In this document: in pieces, positions 24,217 through 36,838 of the stretch
How the letters are laid out: every line of letters starts with the position of its first letter
Numbering within the stretch: position 1 is the first letter of the stretch
NCBI GenBank assembly: GCA_963920765.1
Contig: OY987243.1
Coordinates: 23,183,419-23,247,418 of the forward strand
Source of the DNA: Ulota crispa
Taxonomy: Eukaryota > Streptophyta > Bryopsida > Orthotrichales > Orthotrichaceae
Length of the DNA stretch: 64,000 bases
Direction of reading: 5' to 3'
Position numbers and translations under genes: made by a program
The notes under the pieces: model-generated
What the model saw: the letters and a program-made list of their open reading frames with translations, nothing else
Database searches by the model: none
Told to the model about the DNA's origin: nothing

Positions 24217-25729
24217 ACAGGTAAGTCGTTGATAGTAATCTTTGGAGTTACGGAAGAGAGTTGTTATTAGTTGCTAGATAACATCTGGCTATTATGTAGA
24301 GATATTTCCCTTTTTTTATGGCGGTATTCAAGTCAAGACTCATGATTCGTAACTCGTTGCGGATGTTGTGCGGAACATATGCAGGGCTCTTGAGCAGTCC
24401 GCAGTTTTGAGGCGCAAATTGTAGACTTAGTGGATATAGATATCCTGCATAGAGCTGTTCACCTTTCAGTTTTCAGCATTTGGAGACCCAAGCTGGTGCT
24501 CCTCTGTTTTGGAGAGTTCTGTATGCATAACTGGTATCAAAAGTTTGTGCCTCTATCTCTAGTCACTTGAAGAGTCGGCTATTGGTACTTTGATTTTGAG
24601 TTTATTTGCTTCTAAAATATGTTTGTTGTGTCTAAGCGAAATGTGCTATTGAATCATGTCGTAATAAAATGAAAATACTTCAGTGGTATATAAGTATTCA
24701 TCTGCTCACTCGTTGATCGCTACCCCAATGGACGCAGTTGGGGATCTTTGTGAAGAGCTTTACTTTCAGTATCAATAATTTCAAATGTTATTTCCTTCAG
24801 CGTCTGTGATAGATTTCGACATTTAGTTCCTTCAGCCCTGGAATACAATCTAAATCTTCCATCCGACCACTGTAGTGTTGCTGTAGACAGTAATTTTTTG
24901 CTACGCATTTCTCAGGCATTTGCGTGAAACACTCTTCTGCCATGCAGTTTTTGATAGAAACTCCAGTTTAGTGTATTTTGCGCCCACATCTCATTTTGGC
25001 TATTCTAGATGCAATTCTAAAACCCGCATTCAGGCAATCAATGGAGAACTCTAGATTCTCTTAGGGACTCGTTTCTGGACTGTATGAATAGATTCTGAAT
25101 TTTCGAGTTTTGATAATTGGTGTTCCGTAAAATGAGCTTATGTTGAATTGTTCAGAGGGTGTATCTATCTCACTGTGAAGTTTTGTTTGCAGTCTTTTGA
25201 TGTTGAGTGCAAACCATAGGAAATGTAATTTTGGTTCTGGGGCCGGCCGGTGTTGCCCACCTCGCCTTGACCGGAGAGGCTTCCAGCATATTCAAGGTAA
25301 TTGCAGTCGTTTTATAAAAACCATTTGCTGTATATAAGTTCTAAAGAATGTTCATTTGTTGAACATAGCATGAGAGCTTCAAAAGTGTAGCTTCTATTGG
25401 GAGATCAAGCTCATTGGAAGATCAAACATGTCAATGAAGGTTGTCATAAAGGTTTTCATGTTCTCATGTTTTACTCTATTCTTTAGGTAGTCAAACCTCA
25501 TACAAGGGTTTCAGGGGTTTTTCATTCAAACATCATACAAAGGGCTATATTTTGAGTATCTCCTAGGGATGATTAGAACTGGTGTGCTTTTTTTTTTTTG
25601 TAGCCCTCTCACTATTGCAAACAACCACAACAAGGTGAGTTTGCGTCATGGATGTCAAAGTTGTTTGTGCTTCTCTAGAAGCATTACTTATGATGTACAA
25701 GAGTCTTACATTGAAGAGCATCAAAGCTC
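24217..25729. other. RPL35A 3' region and gene-poor DNA
   Basis: It includes the probable 3' UTR intron and terminal exon of RPL35A (to about 24700). At about 25238-25296 there is a short GC-rich, exon-like island (GGGGCCGGCCGGTGTTGCCC to ATTCAAG) followed by a GTAATT donor. I cannot link it to any frame or gene. The remainder is AT-rich with no coding signal. Confidence 0.4.
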
Positions 25730-25733
25730 TTAA

Positions 25734-26025
25734 CCCCTAAACTGAAAGTGCCGCTGCGACCAGTAATGGATCCACACCTCTACTACATTTGAGATCAACA
25801 AAGAAGTTGGAGAATAGAACAAAGAAGTTGGAGAATAGAACAAAGAAGTTGGAGAATAGAACAAAGAAGTTGGAGAATAGAACAAAGAAGTTGGAGAATA
25901 GAACAAAGAAGTTGGAGAATAGATTAAAGCGGTTTTAGTGGACTACTTGAGACCCCAAATTAAAACTTCTTATTGGTAGCAAATATTGATTATATGACAG
26001 CATATATACTATGCCCTATGGTCCT
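25734..26025. mobile_element. TTAA-type 225-bp MITE family, copy A1 with internal 21-bp expansion
   Basis: It begins after TTAA (25730-25733) and ends before TTAA (26026-26029). The core matches copies at 36312-36537, 51396-51641, 60009-60226 and 62115-62333: GGATCCACACCTCTACTACA, GTTGGAGAATAG, TGAGCTACTTGAGA and CATATATACTATGC. It is longer than its relatives because of the minisatellite listed next. Confidence 0.75.
25798..25922. repeat. 21-bp minisatellite, six units
   Basis: Six near-identical units of AACAAAGAAGTTGGAGAATAG in tandem. Sister MITE copies elsewhere in the window have a single unit, so this array arose within this copy. Confidence 0.92.
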
Positions 26026-26029
26026 TTAA

Positions 26030-27650
26030 CCCTTTAAGAATCATGCGACCATATTTTGGTCGTTGGGAGTGGTTTTTGGCTTGTAGGTTGAAATCGCTCA
26101 ATAATTTGAAATTTGGTCTTGAAGTACGCATGTGATCATAAGAATTTTGCATCCATCTAAAAAAATAACTATGCAATTGGGTATGTGAGTTGATAAATAA
26201 TGGTGTTTATACGGCATGGCTTCAAAACATGTATCCAATTTTTGGTCAAAGATGGATCAAAGCAACAACACAATACATCAAGTATGCAAGAAGAAAGTCA
26301 AATGTCAATTGCACAATTCTAAAAAAAATCAAATTGCTTAAGAAATACGCTTGTATTGTTTTCATATATGGTAGTAGTATAATTGCAGTATTTGAAGATC
26401 TACTGAAATGTTGTTGTCATTTTGGTTTTAAAATTTGTCATCCTACATTTAAGGCCAATTCTTGATTGTTTTCACCAATTGAATTTTCCAGAATAATTAT
26501 CAAATTTCTTGTAGAACCATTTTAGGGTAGCAAAGAAAGTGGGTTTTTTGACCCTTTTTGTCCACTAAAAATGTAAAACATGTAGAAATCCAAACCTCAC
26601 AAAAGATGAAAGTGAATTTCCATTTGAATGTTAAAATACACAATTTCAAAGTTTGACTATGTACACATACTTGATTTTTGAGGAGCTGTATATAATGTAT
26701 TAAAAGAAAAGTTCCACTTACCATAAGTGGCCAAAATTGTTGCAATTTGATTTTACATGCTATCATACAAATTCTTGCACTCATACAGTATGTAGTGGCA
26801 ATATGGTAATTCTCCTTTGAAGGTGTTTGGGAAGTTCTCAAACAATACTTGAATTCTTATCCAAACCTCCAAATCAATCTTTCTTTGAATATGGAAATGT
26901 AAAACAGAGCTTGACCTTTAACAATTGGGACGGGCACCGTACAATGGTGAATGGTTGTTTCAAAATCCATTTACATATAGTTTTTGCTTTACATACATGA
27001 ATTTTATCATGGTGAAAAATGATTGTCAAGATTGAAAAACCTTTAATTTTTCTGAACTTAAGTACAAATCTTCATTTATGAGTGCAACACAATTTGTAAT
27101 ATTTATATGCCTACCTATCTTTTATGAACCATGTGAACCATGTAGACCTCTTGCTCTCATGCAACTTCACAACATTACAAACTCTCTATCATACATTGAT
27201 GTTTGTTTCACATCACAACAAAGGAGGTTTTTGTAATAGCTGACTCAACGTCAAGTCTTTCCATCAACATTGAAACTTTCAATTTTTATCTTGTCACTAA
27301 ATACAACCCCCTTCCAATTCTCTAAAGATACAATGAAGAAAATGAAATTTTAGGCATTATTTCTAATTATACTCATCTATTTTGTGGGACATGTAGTATA
27401 CGAGCACATGCTTTGTGCAAGTTGGCCATGTAACTATGGGTGCAACATTCAACTTTACAAAAAAAACAATATTTTACAAATCAACTTGTTTATAATCTAA
27501 TTCTAATGTACTTTATAATTCACAACTAGTTCAAAATCCAACCTTGATATATTGTCATTTTGGACCATTTTTGAAACCAAAAATAATAATTGCCTTCATC
27601 ACAATGCTACTCTTGAATACTTTTTTACAAAGTGCTTGGCATTTTGTTGG
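26030..27650. other. AT-rich intergenic DNA
   Basis: About 1.6 kb with no credible gene. The start (TTAACCCTTTAAGAATCATG, followed by GCGACCATATTTTGGTCG) resembles another TTAA-type element end, but I could not find its partner. Confidence 0.4.
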
Positions 27651-27663
27651 TTTTCTAACACGT

Positions 27664-27801
27664 GAATGGAGGGTGTTTTGTATAGGGCAATGCTTGAGGA
27701 GGAGGGGATTGCGGGAAAAAAAGTGCTAACAAGGAGGGTGGAGCCCGACAAGGAGGCGTTTTTTTTCTCGCAATCCCCGACGACGAAGGCATTGCCTGAC
27801 G
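27664..27801. repeat. Imperfect inverted repeat (MITE-like remnant)
   Basis: The arms are about 40 bp: GGGCAATGCTTGAGG followed by GGGGATTGCGGGAAAAAAA on the left, and the complement (TTTTTTTCTCGCAATCCCC to AAGGCATTGCC) on the right, with a loop of about 35 bp. Both strands therefore translate to the same QCLRRRGLREKK peptide, which marks the ORFs as artefacts. Confidence 0.7.
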
Positions 27802-28773
27802 TAAATCACAAGCAGAAAGGATGAGAAATCAAGGATGAGAGTTGCAACCGGATGAGAAATTGAGGATGAGAGTTGCAGCCAGATGAGAAATTTGTAATGC
27901 CCAATTATGCAAAACAACCCATAGAATCAAGCATTACGCCACAAAATTCACCCTGCAAATGAATGACAAGAATCCTCAAAGTGATTTACGGTATTTGATA
28001 TTTGAGACATCCTTTATTGCTTCAACTTACACCAAAAAATTCTAAAAAATTCTAAAAAAATGCACTTAGTCAAAATCCTCCCACTTAGTAATATAGATTA
28101 TTACTCTATACAGCTAATGTAACTCTGCTTGAGATTAGTTAATGCTTTACATTAAATGAATGACAATTGCAGAATAGTCTGCCTCTAGCTATTTACTATT
28201 ATTCGATACTAAAGAGGGGAACGAATAATCAGCAACTAGTAGGACCAAAGAAACCTATCTACAAGTGAGACGAATCCCGTCCACACGGCAGACGAAGTTC
28301 ATCCACTACGAAGACGAAAGCCAATCAACCAACAGACGAACTCCATCCAAGCGCATTGCAATCCAGGGGCAGCCCGTCCAAGGTTCATCCGTCGGCGATT
28401 ACGAGGTGGACGGCACCTCCGCAACATGGAGGCCCACACGACGAATGCTGCGGAGCAGCCATGGCCAGTAACTCACTTGACGAAGCCGATGCTGCTGCCG
28501 TTTCTCGCTAACCACGATGCGAGCTGCACTGTGAAAGACAGATAAGTTCTCACTCCTCAGTCAAAATCCTTCAAGTCACTTGTCCGTCTTTTCTTCGCCT
28601 CTACGGGCAGGTCGACATTCACGAGGTTCGTATTGTAACGTCGAAAGCGACCACTTACCTACACCAGCAACAAATAAGGCGCTCGAGTGAAGAGCCTGAA
28701 GGTTACTCATCAAGCATCCGGGGGGTTTTGAAGGAGAGAGAGTGATTGGCATTTGCACTTGCACTTGGCAGCT
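27802..28773. other. BADC 5' flank
   Basis: Nearly 1 kb upstream of the BADC start with no supported ORF. GC content rises from about 28250 onward, consistent with promoter and 5' UTR. Confidence 0.4.
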
Positions 28774-31520
28774 ATGGCGCTCCTTGCGAGACCGTTTCGC
28801 ATGACCACAGTCGCTGCTCTGGAGAGTACCAGCAGCAGTCCATTGAGGCAGAGTGCGCCGGCGGAGCTCGTCCGCATCGGGATCTCCGCTCCGAGGCCAT
28901 GCACCAGCATTGTCGCCGCATCGAAATGTTTCGCGGGTGCTGTGCGGTCCACTCGTTGTCGCGCGTTGGCCACGAATTTCTTGGAAGAGGAACCGGAGGT
29001 GTTGGATGTAGAAAAAGAGGCATCGGAGAAGGAGAAGGAGGCGGAGGAAGAAGTCAGCCCTCTGACACCAACTGCATTTGAGGTAGACATATACTAATCC
29101 GCCTTGTCTTATGTCTGAGTCATCGTCATCGTCGTCATCGTCGTCGTCGAGGTCGTAGCATTCGCACAAGCATGGATTTCTTATTAAGTATATCTCACGA
29201 GTGGCAATGGCTTTCGTTGTGTTTCAGGTGCAGAATCTTTTGATGCAGGTCTGTGATGAGACGTCTAACATTGCCGAGGTGCAACTGAAGGTACAATTGC
29301 ATCCCCTTGGGGTTTACATTGCTGACCTTGCTTTTTTGCCAACTAGTGTTGCGATTTCGCTGTTCCTTTTCGACATGTTTTCTGTTCTTGAGCTACACAT
29401 TGTCGGATGTACTTGAATAGTGCCGGACAGACATTCAAGCAAGATCCGTTCCGGAGCCATGTTTCTTGTAAGCAAGTGTCTTCCGTAGCGAGTTTTGTTC
29501 ATTGGTGCGATTTGCGGTTCACAGGTCGGTTCATTTAGCTTGAAAGTGAGGCGAGAGATCGGCAAGCCAGCATCGGCGCCGAAGCCAGTTGCACCAGGGC
29601 CGCCAGTATTGGGCAAGGCCATGGTGGAATCCATTCCCGCTGCGTCGGTTCCAGCCGCTCCCAAGCTCACCAAAGTCACCAAGCTCTCCAAGCTCTCCGT
29701 GGCGCCGTCTCGCCCTATCTCCAATTTTAGTCTCATGGAAGACGCTGCTGATGCCGGAATTCTCTTCATCACTTCTCCTAAGGTTCCATCAAAACCCTTG
29801 CACATTGCTTTATAAGCTTCAAGGCCTTTGTTATCATTTCTTTATCTCTTTTTCTTTAGAGCTAAGAATATATAAAGTAAGGATATTTGGTTTGGTGTAC
29901 TTGATTTAATCAGTAGGCATCATCAAGCTGGGAGAGTAGGTTTGCTGATGTATATTGCGTCTTCAGGGAATTTAGCAGTTTTTCTAGCTTATGACTAGCT
30001 GCTGGTGCGTGCTACGCTACGCTTCCACCATCAAAGTTATATTAGGATTTTCATATGTTATATAGACTGCAAAGTTAAAATTTCGATAAGTCTTCAAATT
30101 GTAGTTATGTGATAATATTCCACAGACCAAAGATGTGATGTTACATAGGCTGAGATGTGATATCACAAAGGTCAATGTGATTGTATCTATAATATTACAG
30201 AGACTGGATATGTGATATTATAGAGGTCCTTGTGATTTTAGTAGTATGATTCAGATAATGAGCCTTTTCCTGATTATTGTTTCTACTTGTTGGGGATCAG
30301 GTGGGACTCTTCAGGAAAGGACGAACAGTGAAGGGAAAAAGTGGTCCTCCACTCTGCGAGGAGGTATTTTACATTAAAATGACAATTTTCAACTACTTCT
30401 ATACTAGCTTTGGAAACATTTATTGGAGTGTTTTTTGAAGGATTTTGAAGCCCTACTACCGAGGATTTTTTTTTTCAGGAGCTTTCTGAGTTGTAGTGAT
30501 CAGCAGGCAGGCTAGGTGTTGTATTAGATTGGTGTTTGTTATCTTGTGAATAGGAAAGCTTGAGATTTAAAATTTAGATGTAAGACTGAAAAAGTCATAT
30601 GGTTAATAGTCTATTTGGGTATCAGGTACTGCAACTGAGATAATGTGGACTTTTTTAACGGGTGTTTGCCAATCTGTAGGGTCAAGTTATTAAGAAGGGG
30701 AAAGTAGTTTGCTACTTGGAGCAGCTTGGTACGCAACAACCTGTAGAGGTAACTTTCTATCTGCCAGACCGAGTGGATTTAAACACTAGTCCTTCCCCTT
30801 GTGATTTTGTAGTCTTTTTAGGCAACATATATCCATGAATTTGCCATTGGAAAGCGAATCACAGAGTACATTAGTGAAATACTGACATAGATATGAGCTA
30901 GTTAGTATCATGCCTTGTTTCGTTATATATCCAGAAAGGTCGTTTTTATCATTACGAGGGCACAGAACTCACATTGATGAGACAGAAAGCTTCGTTTTAG
31001 AAGTTTTGGATGCTTCATTTACAACTTTCTCTATCTTCTGCAGGCTGACATTACTGGTGAAGTTGAGAAAATTTTGTGGGAAGATGGAGGTACCAGTTCT
31101 GCTCGCATTTTTGTTACTGATTATGGCTGTTAAAACCAGTAGCCATGTTTTTTATTGCTCATCTGGAAATTTGATCTTCACTGCAGCGCTATAAATTCTT
31201 GTGTTATTCGTTGTTATTACGTTCCTCCCGTCACAAAATTTACAACGGTCCATGGGGTAGTTTAAACTTGTTACCATTGTGTATTTCCAGTGTACTTGCT
31301 TTAGTTAGCTGTCTTGGAAATTGGTGGTCCAGATTTGAAATGATCATTTGTATATTAGCACTGGTTACATCGGTTACTAGCTTTTTTTGATGGATTTTTT
31401 CTTGAACTAATTATTGTTCTCTTTTTTGTTTCTGCAGAACCTGTTGGATATGGAGATCCTTTAATTGCGATCAGGCCATCATTTCCAGGAATCAAGGTTA
31501 AAGGACAGTTATCAGGTTAA
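28774..31520 (+). CDS. BADC: BADC-type biotin/lipoyl attachment domain protein lacking the biotinyl lysine, 7 exons
   Basis: Plastid protein related to biotin carboxyl carrier protein (BCCP). BADC proteins replace BCCP in heteromeric acetyl-CoA carboxylase and dampen fatty-acid synthesis (established for Arabidopsis). Exons: 28774-29082, 29228-29290, 29525-29782, 30301-30363, 30680-30748, 31044-31089, 31438-31520; 891 nt, 296 aa, all phases consistent. The ATG at 28774 opens a Ser/Arg/Ala-rich leader like a chloroplast transit peptide. The biotinyl-domain fold is visible (VGLFRKGRTVKGK; GQVIKKGKVVCYLEQLGT; ADITGEVEKIL; VGYGDPLIAIRPSFPGI), but the site where BCCP has EAMKLMN reads YLEQLGTQQPVE (from residue 243), with no Lys. 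Residues around 170-190 are a low-complexity KLTKVTKLSKLS stretch. Confidence 0.93.
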
Positions 31521-32389
31521 CTGGTTTTTTTCACTTCCCAGGTTTCAGCGTAGCATCATCGCTTTGTAAACCTTCTTGCTGATAGAGGAGTTTTTTTATA
31601 GGTCATGTATTAGTCTCAGCTGCCGTGGTTTTACTTTTGGGTGGAAAATCAGGTGCTTTGTAAAGCCGGCTCTATAAGTGCAATTGGAATTCAAATGACG
31701 TAGGGATTGGTGTGTAGTGTGTACCATTTTAGGCAGATTTGTATTGTTTCGCCGGAGATTTTTGATTGCCAAATTTTTGACTGACATGATGGTCTTAGTC
31801 TGTGGAGCTGCTACTAATTTGCGTAATCTTTTATGTGAAACTGCCTCCTACTGGCTGAACGAGGTGTTTGGGCTTCTGTTGCCCAATGGACAAAAAGTCA
31901 ATGACTTTGGAAGCCTTTGTTTCTTTTTCGTCCATTGATCTTTTGATATATTGAGGTGGTAAATTGTGAACAAAGAATTTTAGTTTTTAGTTTGCTGTGT
32001 TTGGAGATTGTTCTGAAGGCGAAACAAGTTCGATTTCTGTGAGCTTAGCATTGAAGGATCGTGAGGGCTTTTTCAGATATCTTGTAGTGACTGTTTTGAA
32101 ATATGAATTGTCAAACAAATTGACTTAGTTTCCGTGAGTCCTCTTTGGAATTATTATGTGCAACACATAGGACATATGGAGTATTTAGATTAGGCCGCGC
32201 ACTTAACAAGGCTGTCTGCCTTCCCAGTATTGGGCACACACCTATCTACAATACTCTTTTGTTCTAAAATCTGGAAAACCCTAATATAGTGGATTGGTAA
32301 TAATTCATGGCGTAAGAGTGTTTTCTGCAATACTGATGGCTATGCTCTTGGTACAATAACAACCTTCAAGTATCTAGTGTATGTTAGAC
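31521..32389. other. BADC 3' flank
   Basis: The 3' UTR and intergenic sequence of BADC. No coding or repeat structure is recognised. Confidence 0.4.
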
Positions 32390-35300
32390 ATGAGTTATCA
32401 CACCTTCCATAACTCATGTTATGGAACCCAAGTTATGAGCTTTGATAACTAGGGGTTATGAGTGTCCCATGTCAAAGTTATGCCCTCCCGTAAGTGCCTT
32501 CACACACATAGTTATGACTGTTCATCCTATGGTACATACATACTTGGACTTAATGGGATATGTTTAGGGTAGTGTTACACTAAAACAATATGCGTGTTCA
32601 AAGTTGCAAGTTCATATAATGTTGAGCCTACCTAGACGCCCAAGTTACCACACAATAATAACAATGGTTAGTTAAAAAGATGAGGATTAAGTTACAATGC
32701 TAGTGTGCTATTTGACAGGTATTATGTAACATCAAAATAAGAGAAAACAAAGATTTCAAGACTTTAAGGGCGGTTTTACTTAATGTAGGTCATGACGGTC
32801 AATTAGAAAAAATCCAAGAGCAATGTTACTTAGGCCCCCTTTACAATAAAGTGTAGAGGTGAAAAGCCATGACCAAAATCTTTCATGAACCATGGATTGT
32901 CTTTGGAAAGTCAATTTTTGGAGATAGTGCCTTCTCATTCTAGTGTAAAGCACAAATATGCCACGATTATTTATTCATTTATTTAATTTTTGATTTGTTT
33001 TGAAATTGAAGCAATAACATGAACACCAAAAAAATAGAGTTGGACAAAGGGGGACATCACCTAAGTGTGCATGAACCCCAAAATCATAAAGCTTGAAACT
33101 CTTAACTATTTTGTCCAATTGCCGGTGTTTACTTTCTTCCTAACAACTACAAAGCATGATGATGCTCTTGCACATTACTTGATTCTTCCATAAAACAAAT
33201 TTTCTACAAATACTAATGGCGGTGTATGATAGTATAGTATCTTGCAAAATACATACAAATAGATATGCACCTTCCAAAAATACCTTGCATAAAAAATGAT
33301 ATAAATAACAAAGCACCATATCAACACATGCAAGTTTTACATAGAGGCTTTATGAGAAGCATAGAAGAAAAAAATGATTTTTAGTTTTAGCACAAGTGGC
33401 TAAAAACAATGCTAGCAAGCTAAAATTCTCAAATTTAATAGTACAAAGGTTACATTCTCATATAATCACTTTCAAAATGTGCTTTGCATTGTCATGAGTT
33501 GCAGCAACTCTACTCTACATGCATAGCAAACTCAAAGCAATATCAGTAAGTGTCCAACAGAGTTACTGTAGTTGCAAGAGTTAGAAAATGCAACACCGCA
33601 ACGCAAATAAAAATATTTGAAGGAACTGTACAAGGCATTTGTGAGTGGTGTTTAAATTATATTGTACAGGACTAGTTGCCACTTCCTGTGGTACCAGCTA
33701 TAGATCAGTCTTTGAGATCAAAGAACACCGAACTTCCACAACTGGCAATCCTTCCCCGTGTCTGTAAAATCACAGCTTGTAAATCAAACTCATACCAACA
33801 AAATATTCTCAAAAGCACATGGACCTTAGCTGTGTATAGCAACAAGTGATTAAAAATAAATTACTGAAAAAAAAATGCTAATGAAAAATCAATTCAAGTT
33901 TCACCTTTTTTTATTACTAAGTATTGCCTTGTGATTCAACAAAGATAGCCAGTTTCTTGAACTTGTGGAATTGCTAGAATAAAAAGGTAAGCAGTCAAGG
34001 GAGATGATGCATGAAATTCAATTTCATGGCTTTCGACATTGCCTGCAAAGATTCTTTGTGTCAGAAACCCCACTTTCTAAACAACAAAAATAAAGACAGT
34101 TACAGCAGCCAAGATGATTGCAATTTTAGACAAAGAGACTACATTGATCTAGAAACAACAGAAATTCACAACAAATATGGATTAGATTAAAGGAAGACAT
34201 CTGACCTTGTAATTGTCTCCGCGTTTCAATATAAGTTGACTAGTATAGACTCTTTGCACTGTTGTGAGTCTTTGAAGTGGTGCCTTTTTCTTTGTCTAGT
34301 CTCTTTTTGTGGAGAGCAAATTTCACATCTGCGAAAATGCATAAGAAATCACAACTGTAGTGTTGTTTGGTGCTGGCAGATTCAACAATTCACATAGTTG
34401 AATCAGGTATAGTAAAAAACCTAAACCCTAAAACATTACAACTTTGTTTGAGAAGGCTTACCGTGAAGCTCATTGTCGCTACCATATACCTCACTTACAT
34501 CAGCAGACAAAAGTTTCTGTAAGCTCACTAACTGTACAAGATGCCAAGTACCCGACAGCGCTCGTACCACAAGAATTGCCACAATTCCCAAAGACTTTTA
34601 GTTGCTAATCAAGGATGCTTTTCCATCCCACTCCAACTTGTGACAAAGCCAAGAAGGATGCATTTCAGACATGAGGACGGTGCAGATGGGCACAAAGTTA
34701 ATAGGTAGAAAATATAAAACTGAAACTACAGAGCTTCAAGCTTTTACCTCGCAAAGTCTTTAATCATTGCTATGATCAAAATTCTTATAATTCCTGAGAT
34801 GCAAGTCTTTGTTCTTGCCTGAATTGCCTAAAACTCTCTACTATGCAAATTCTCAAAGAAGTCCAATAATTTTTCGAAGGCAAGATGATGTGTAGAAATC
34901 ACATTACTAAAACAAAATGACCAGGGGAAAGACTTGTTACTTCGTATTGGTTATTAGCAATTACAGTTTCCAGAACAATCGGCTTAAAACCCTTGTGATT
35001 GGGCAAGCTGACCCGCACAGTCGGATTGCTCATCGTAAACGCTCTTCAAGATCTCCCATTGCAAGCTGGCAAATACAAATTCAAACGACTTGAGCTTGTT
35101 CTTTACCCGCTCAAAGCTCTGCCTTTTGCTCTCACTTAGAACAATCTTTGGATTTGGTCCATCAGGGTTTAGAGCGTCCCCACAACCCAAAAATCTTGGA
35201 ACCAAAACCTCGCCCAAAGCACTGCATTTTGAATTGTGAATACTAAGGACACTGTAGAACCGCGCAGCCGCGCGAGGGGGTCTTGCCTAATTCCCATTCT

Positions 35301-36065
35301 CCTTTGAAAGGATATCATGCTAGAGAAAGATTTATCGTCACCATACCGCTATTCAAACTCTCCTATCAATTTACATGTCCACTACACAGACGGCTCACAA
35401 GCAAAAAAAAACAGCAGTTCCTCTCATATCTTGGCAGCTTTGGGTTTCTTCAATTCCTGAGCTCTGTCTTGAAGAGCAAAGCAAATGACAAAGCTTTTGA
35501 GCAAGAAACGTGATTTCGGTATTAGGGCAGTTGCAAGGGCATGAAAAGCTCAAAAAATTCAGAAGAAAATTCACGGTACAAAAGTAACGTCATAGAAGAG
35601 CAAACGATTAAGCATTTCAACAAAGAAACGTGATTGAGGTAATTATTAAGGCAGTTGCAAGGCTCAAACAAATCGGAAGAAAACTCACGATGCTAAAGTA
35701 ACAAAAACAAACTCAAGATGCAAGAGTAACAAAAACAAGCGCTTCACTCTGGCTGCTGCTGCTCCGAAGATACAAACACACGAGGCTGCGACGAGAGACG
35801 AAGAGACTGAAAGGTACAAAGAGGTACAAAGAGCTCCGAAGAGCTGCGGCAACAGAGTCGTGAAGAGAGACGAGCGCTGCAAGACGACGAGCTTCCATAA
35901 CGTGCGAGACTACGAGCTTCCATAAGCGTTAGCGACCACCTCCAGAGGTGGTCCCTAACTTCTCTTGGATAAGCCATATGGAAGCTCTTAACTCAAGTTA
36001 TGAGCTTTCATAACTCCTAATTATGGAAGTTTATAACTTTGAGTTATGAGCCATGTTTGACTTAG
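32390..36065. repeat. 3.7-kb region bounded by clusters of an AAGTTATGAG motif; possible large DNA transposon
   Basis: At 32390-32480 and again at 35985-36065, both strands carry clustered copies of AAGTTATGAG and its complement. The longest shared string is AAGTTATGAGCTTT followed by ATAACT. Such subterminal clusters are typical of transposase binding sites. I found no clear target duplication and no transposase ORF in between. Exon-like pieces inside it are described separately. Confidence 0.35.
33698..35283 (-). other. Possible unrecognised or captured split gene
   Basis: Several segments look like exons on the minus strand. One is an open stretch at 35283-34984 (ARFYSVLSIHNSKC to QLAQSQGF, ending in a stop). 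Another spans about 34543-34463 between CTTGTACAG and GGTAAGCC and reads LVSLQKLLSADVSEVYGSDN. A third, at about 34326-34214, reads DVKFALHKKRLDKEKG and hits a stop. The last, at about 33765-33698, reads GRIASCGSSVFFDLKD and ends in a stop. I could not join them into one continuous frame and recognise no family. It may be a degenerate gene or a fragment captured by the surrounding element. Confidence 0.25.
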
Positions 36066-36311
36066 GTTATTCCAAATGTATGCATTCCACAGTGTTTCAA
36101 GTTGATATTTTATCCAAATGTCTACTCTTAACAAAAACCCAGCCTCGGAAACTAAGAATTTTGGATGTTCTGCGGGCCTGAAGAATGTTCTTTGCACTCA
36201 AAGATAATGAACTTACAGCTACAATATTTCAAGGCCTAGACATAAGCTCAATACAAATATGGCCTAATATATAATCCATGTACCGAAGTTTTTATTGGGT
36301 TTTGACATTAA

Positions 36312-36537
36312 CCCTTAAACGACTGAAAGGCCCTTTGCAACTAGTACAATATGGCGTATTTTTCTTGTATTTGGAATGGATCCACACCTCTACTACATTT
36401 GAGACCAACAAAGAAGTTGGAGAATAGATCCATGTGATTCTAGTGAGCTACTTGAGATCCCATATTAAAATTTCTTATTGATAGCAAATGACAATTATAT
36501 GTCAACATATATACTATGCATTATGGATGTCTAAGGA
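36312..36537. mobile_element. TTAA-type 225-bp MITE family, copy A2
   Basis: Flanked by TTAA on both sides (36308-36311 and 36538-36541). It begins CCCTTAAACGACTGAAAGG and has a single AACAAAGAAGTTGGAGAATAG unit, the same core as copies A1 and A3-A5. Confidence 0.8.
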
Positions 36538-36838
36538 TTAAGTCCTTTGGTCCAATTAATGGCTTAGTTTCAAATTGATATATCAGAACCAAATCCTTGG
36601 ATGAAGTTGTTACATTGTGGGGGCCCAATTCTTTAGGGAAGGAGCTTTATTTTTGGCTCCGCCACTTGAATGGCCTTGTCATCATCAGGACCTTTTGTGC
36701 AGCTAACCTTGAATAGCATAAAGCCTTGAAAACAAAGCCTTGAGGCCTAAATGACAGCCAAATTTGAGGACTTTTAGCAATATCATTAATTTGAGTATAA
36801 TTAGTCTACCTTTCCCATTGGTCCATTGGTGGTACTTA

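Noticed and set aside
27544-27917. ORFs sharing QCLRRRGLREKK on both strands
   Set aside because: Produced by an inverted repeat, with no other coding signal.
28576-29169. 197-codon minus-strand ORF with a poly-Asp run
   Set aside because: Antisense to BADC exon 1; the Asp run is the complement of a CATCGT microsatellite in intron 1.
33698-33765. GRIASCGSSVFFDLKD as a lysyl-tRNA synthetase OB-fold piece
   Set aside because: The resemblance is short and the frame stops at once; no other synthetase segment lies nearby.
35685-35977. Three overlapping minus-strand ORFs, Ser/Arg/Leu-rich
   Set aside because: Low-complexity sequence in several frames, no splice support and no family resemblance.
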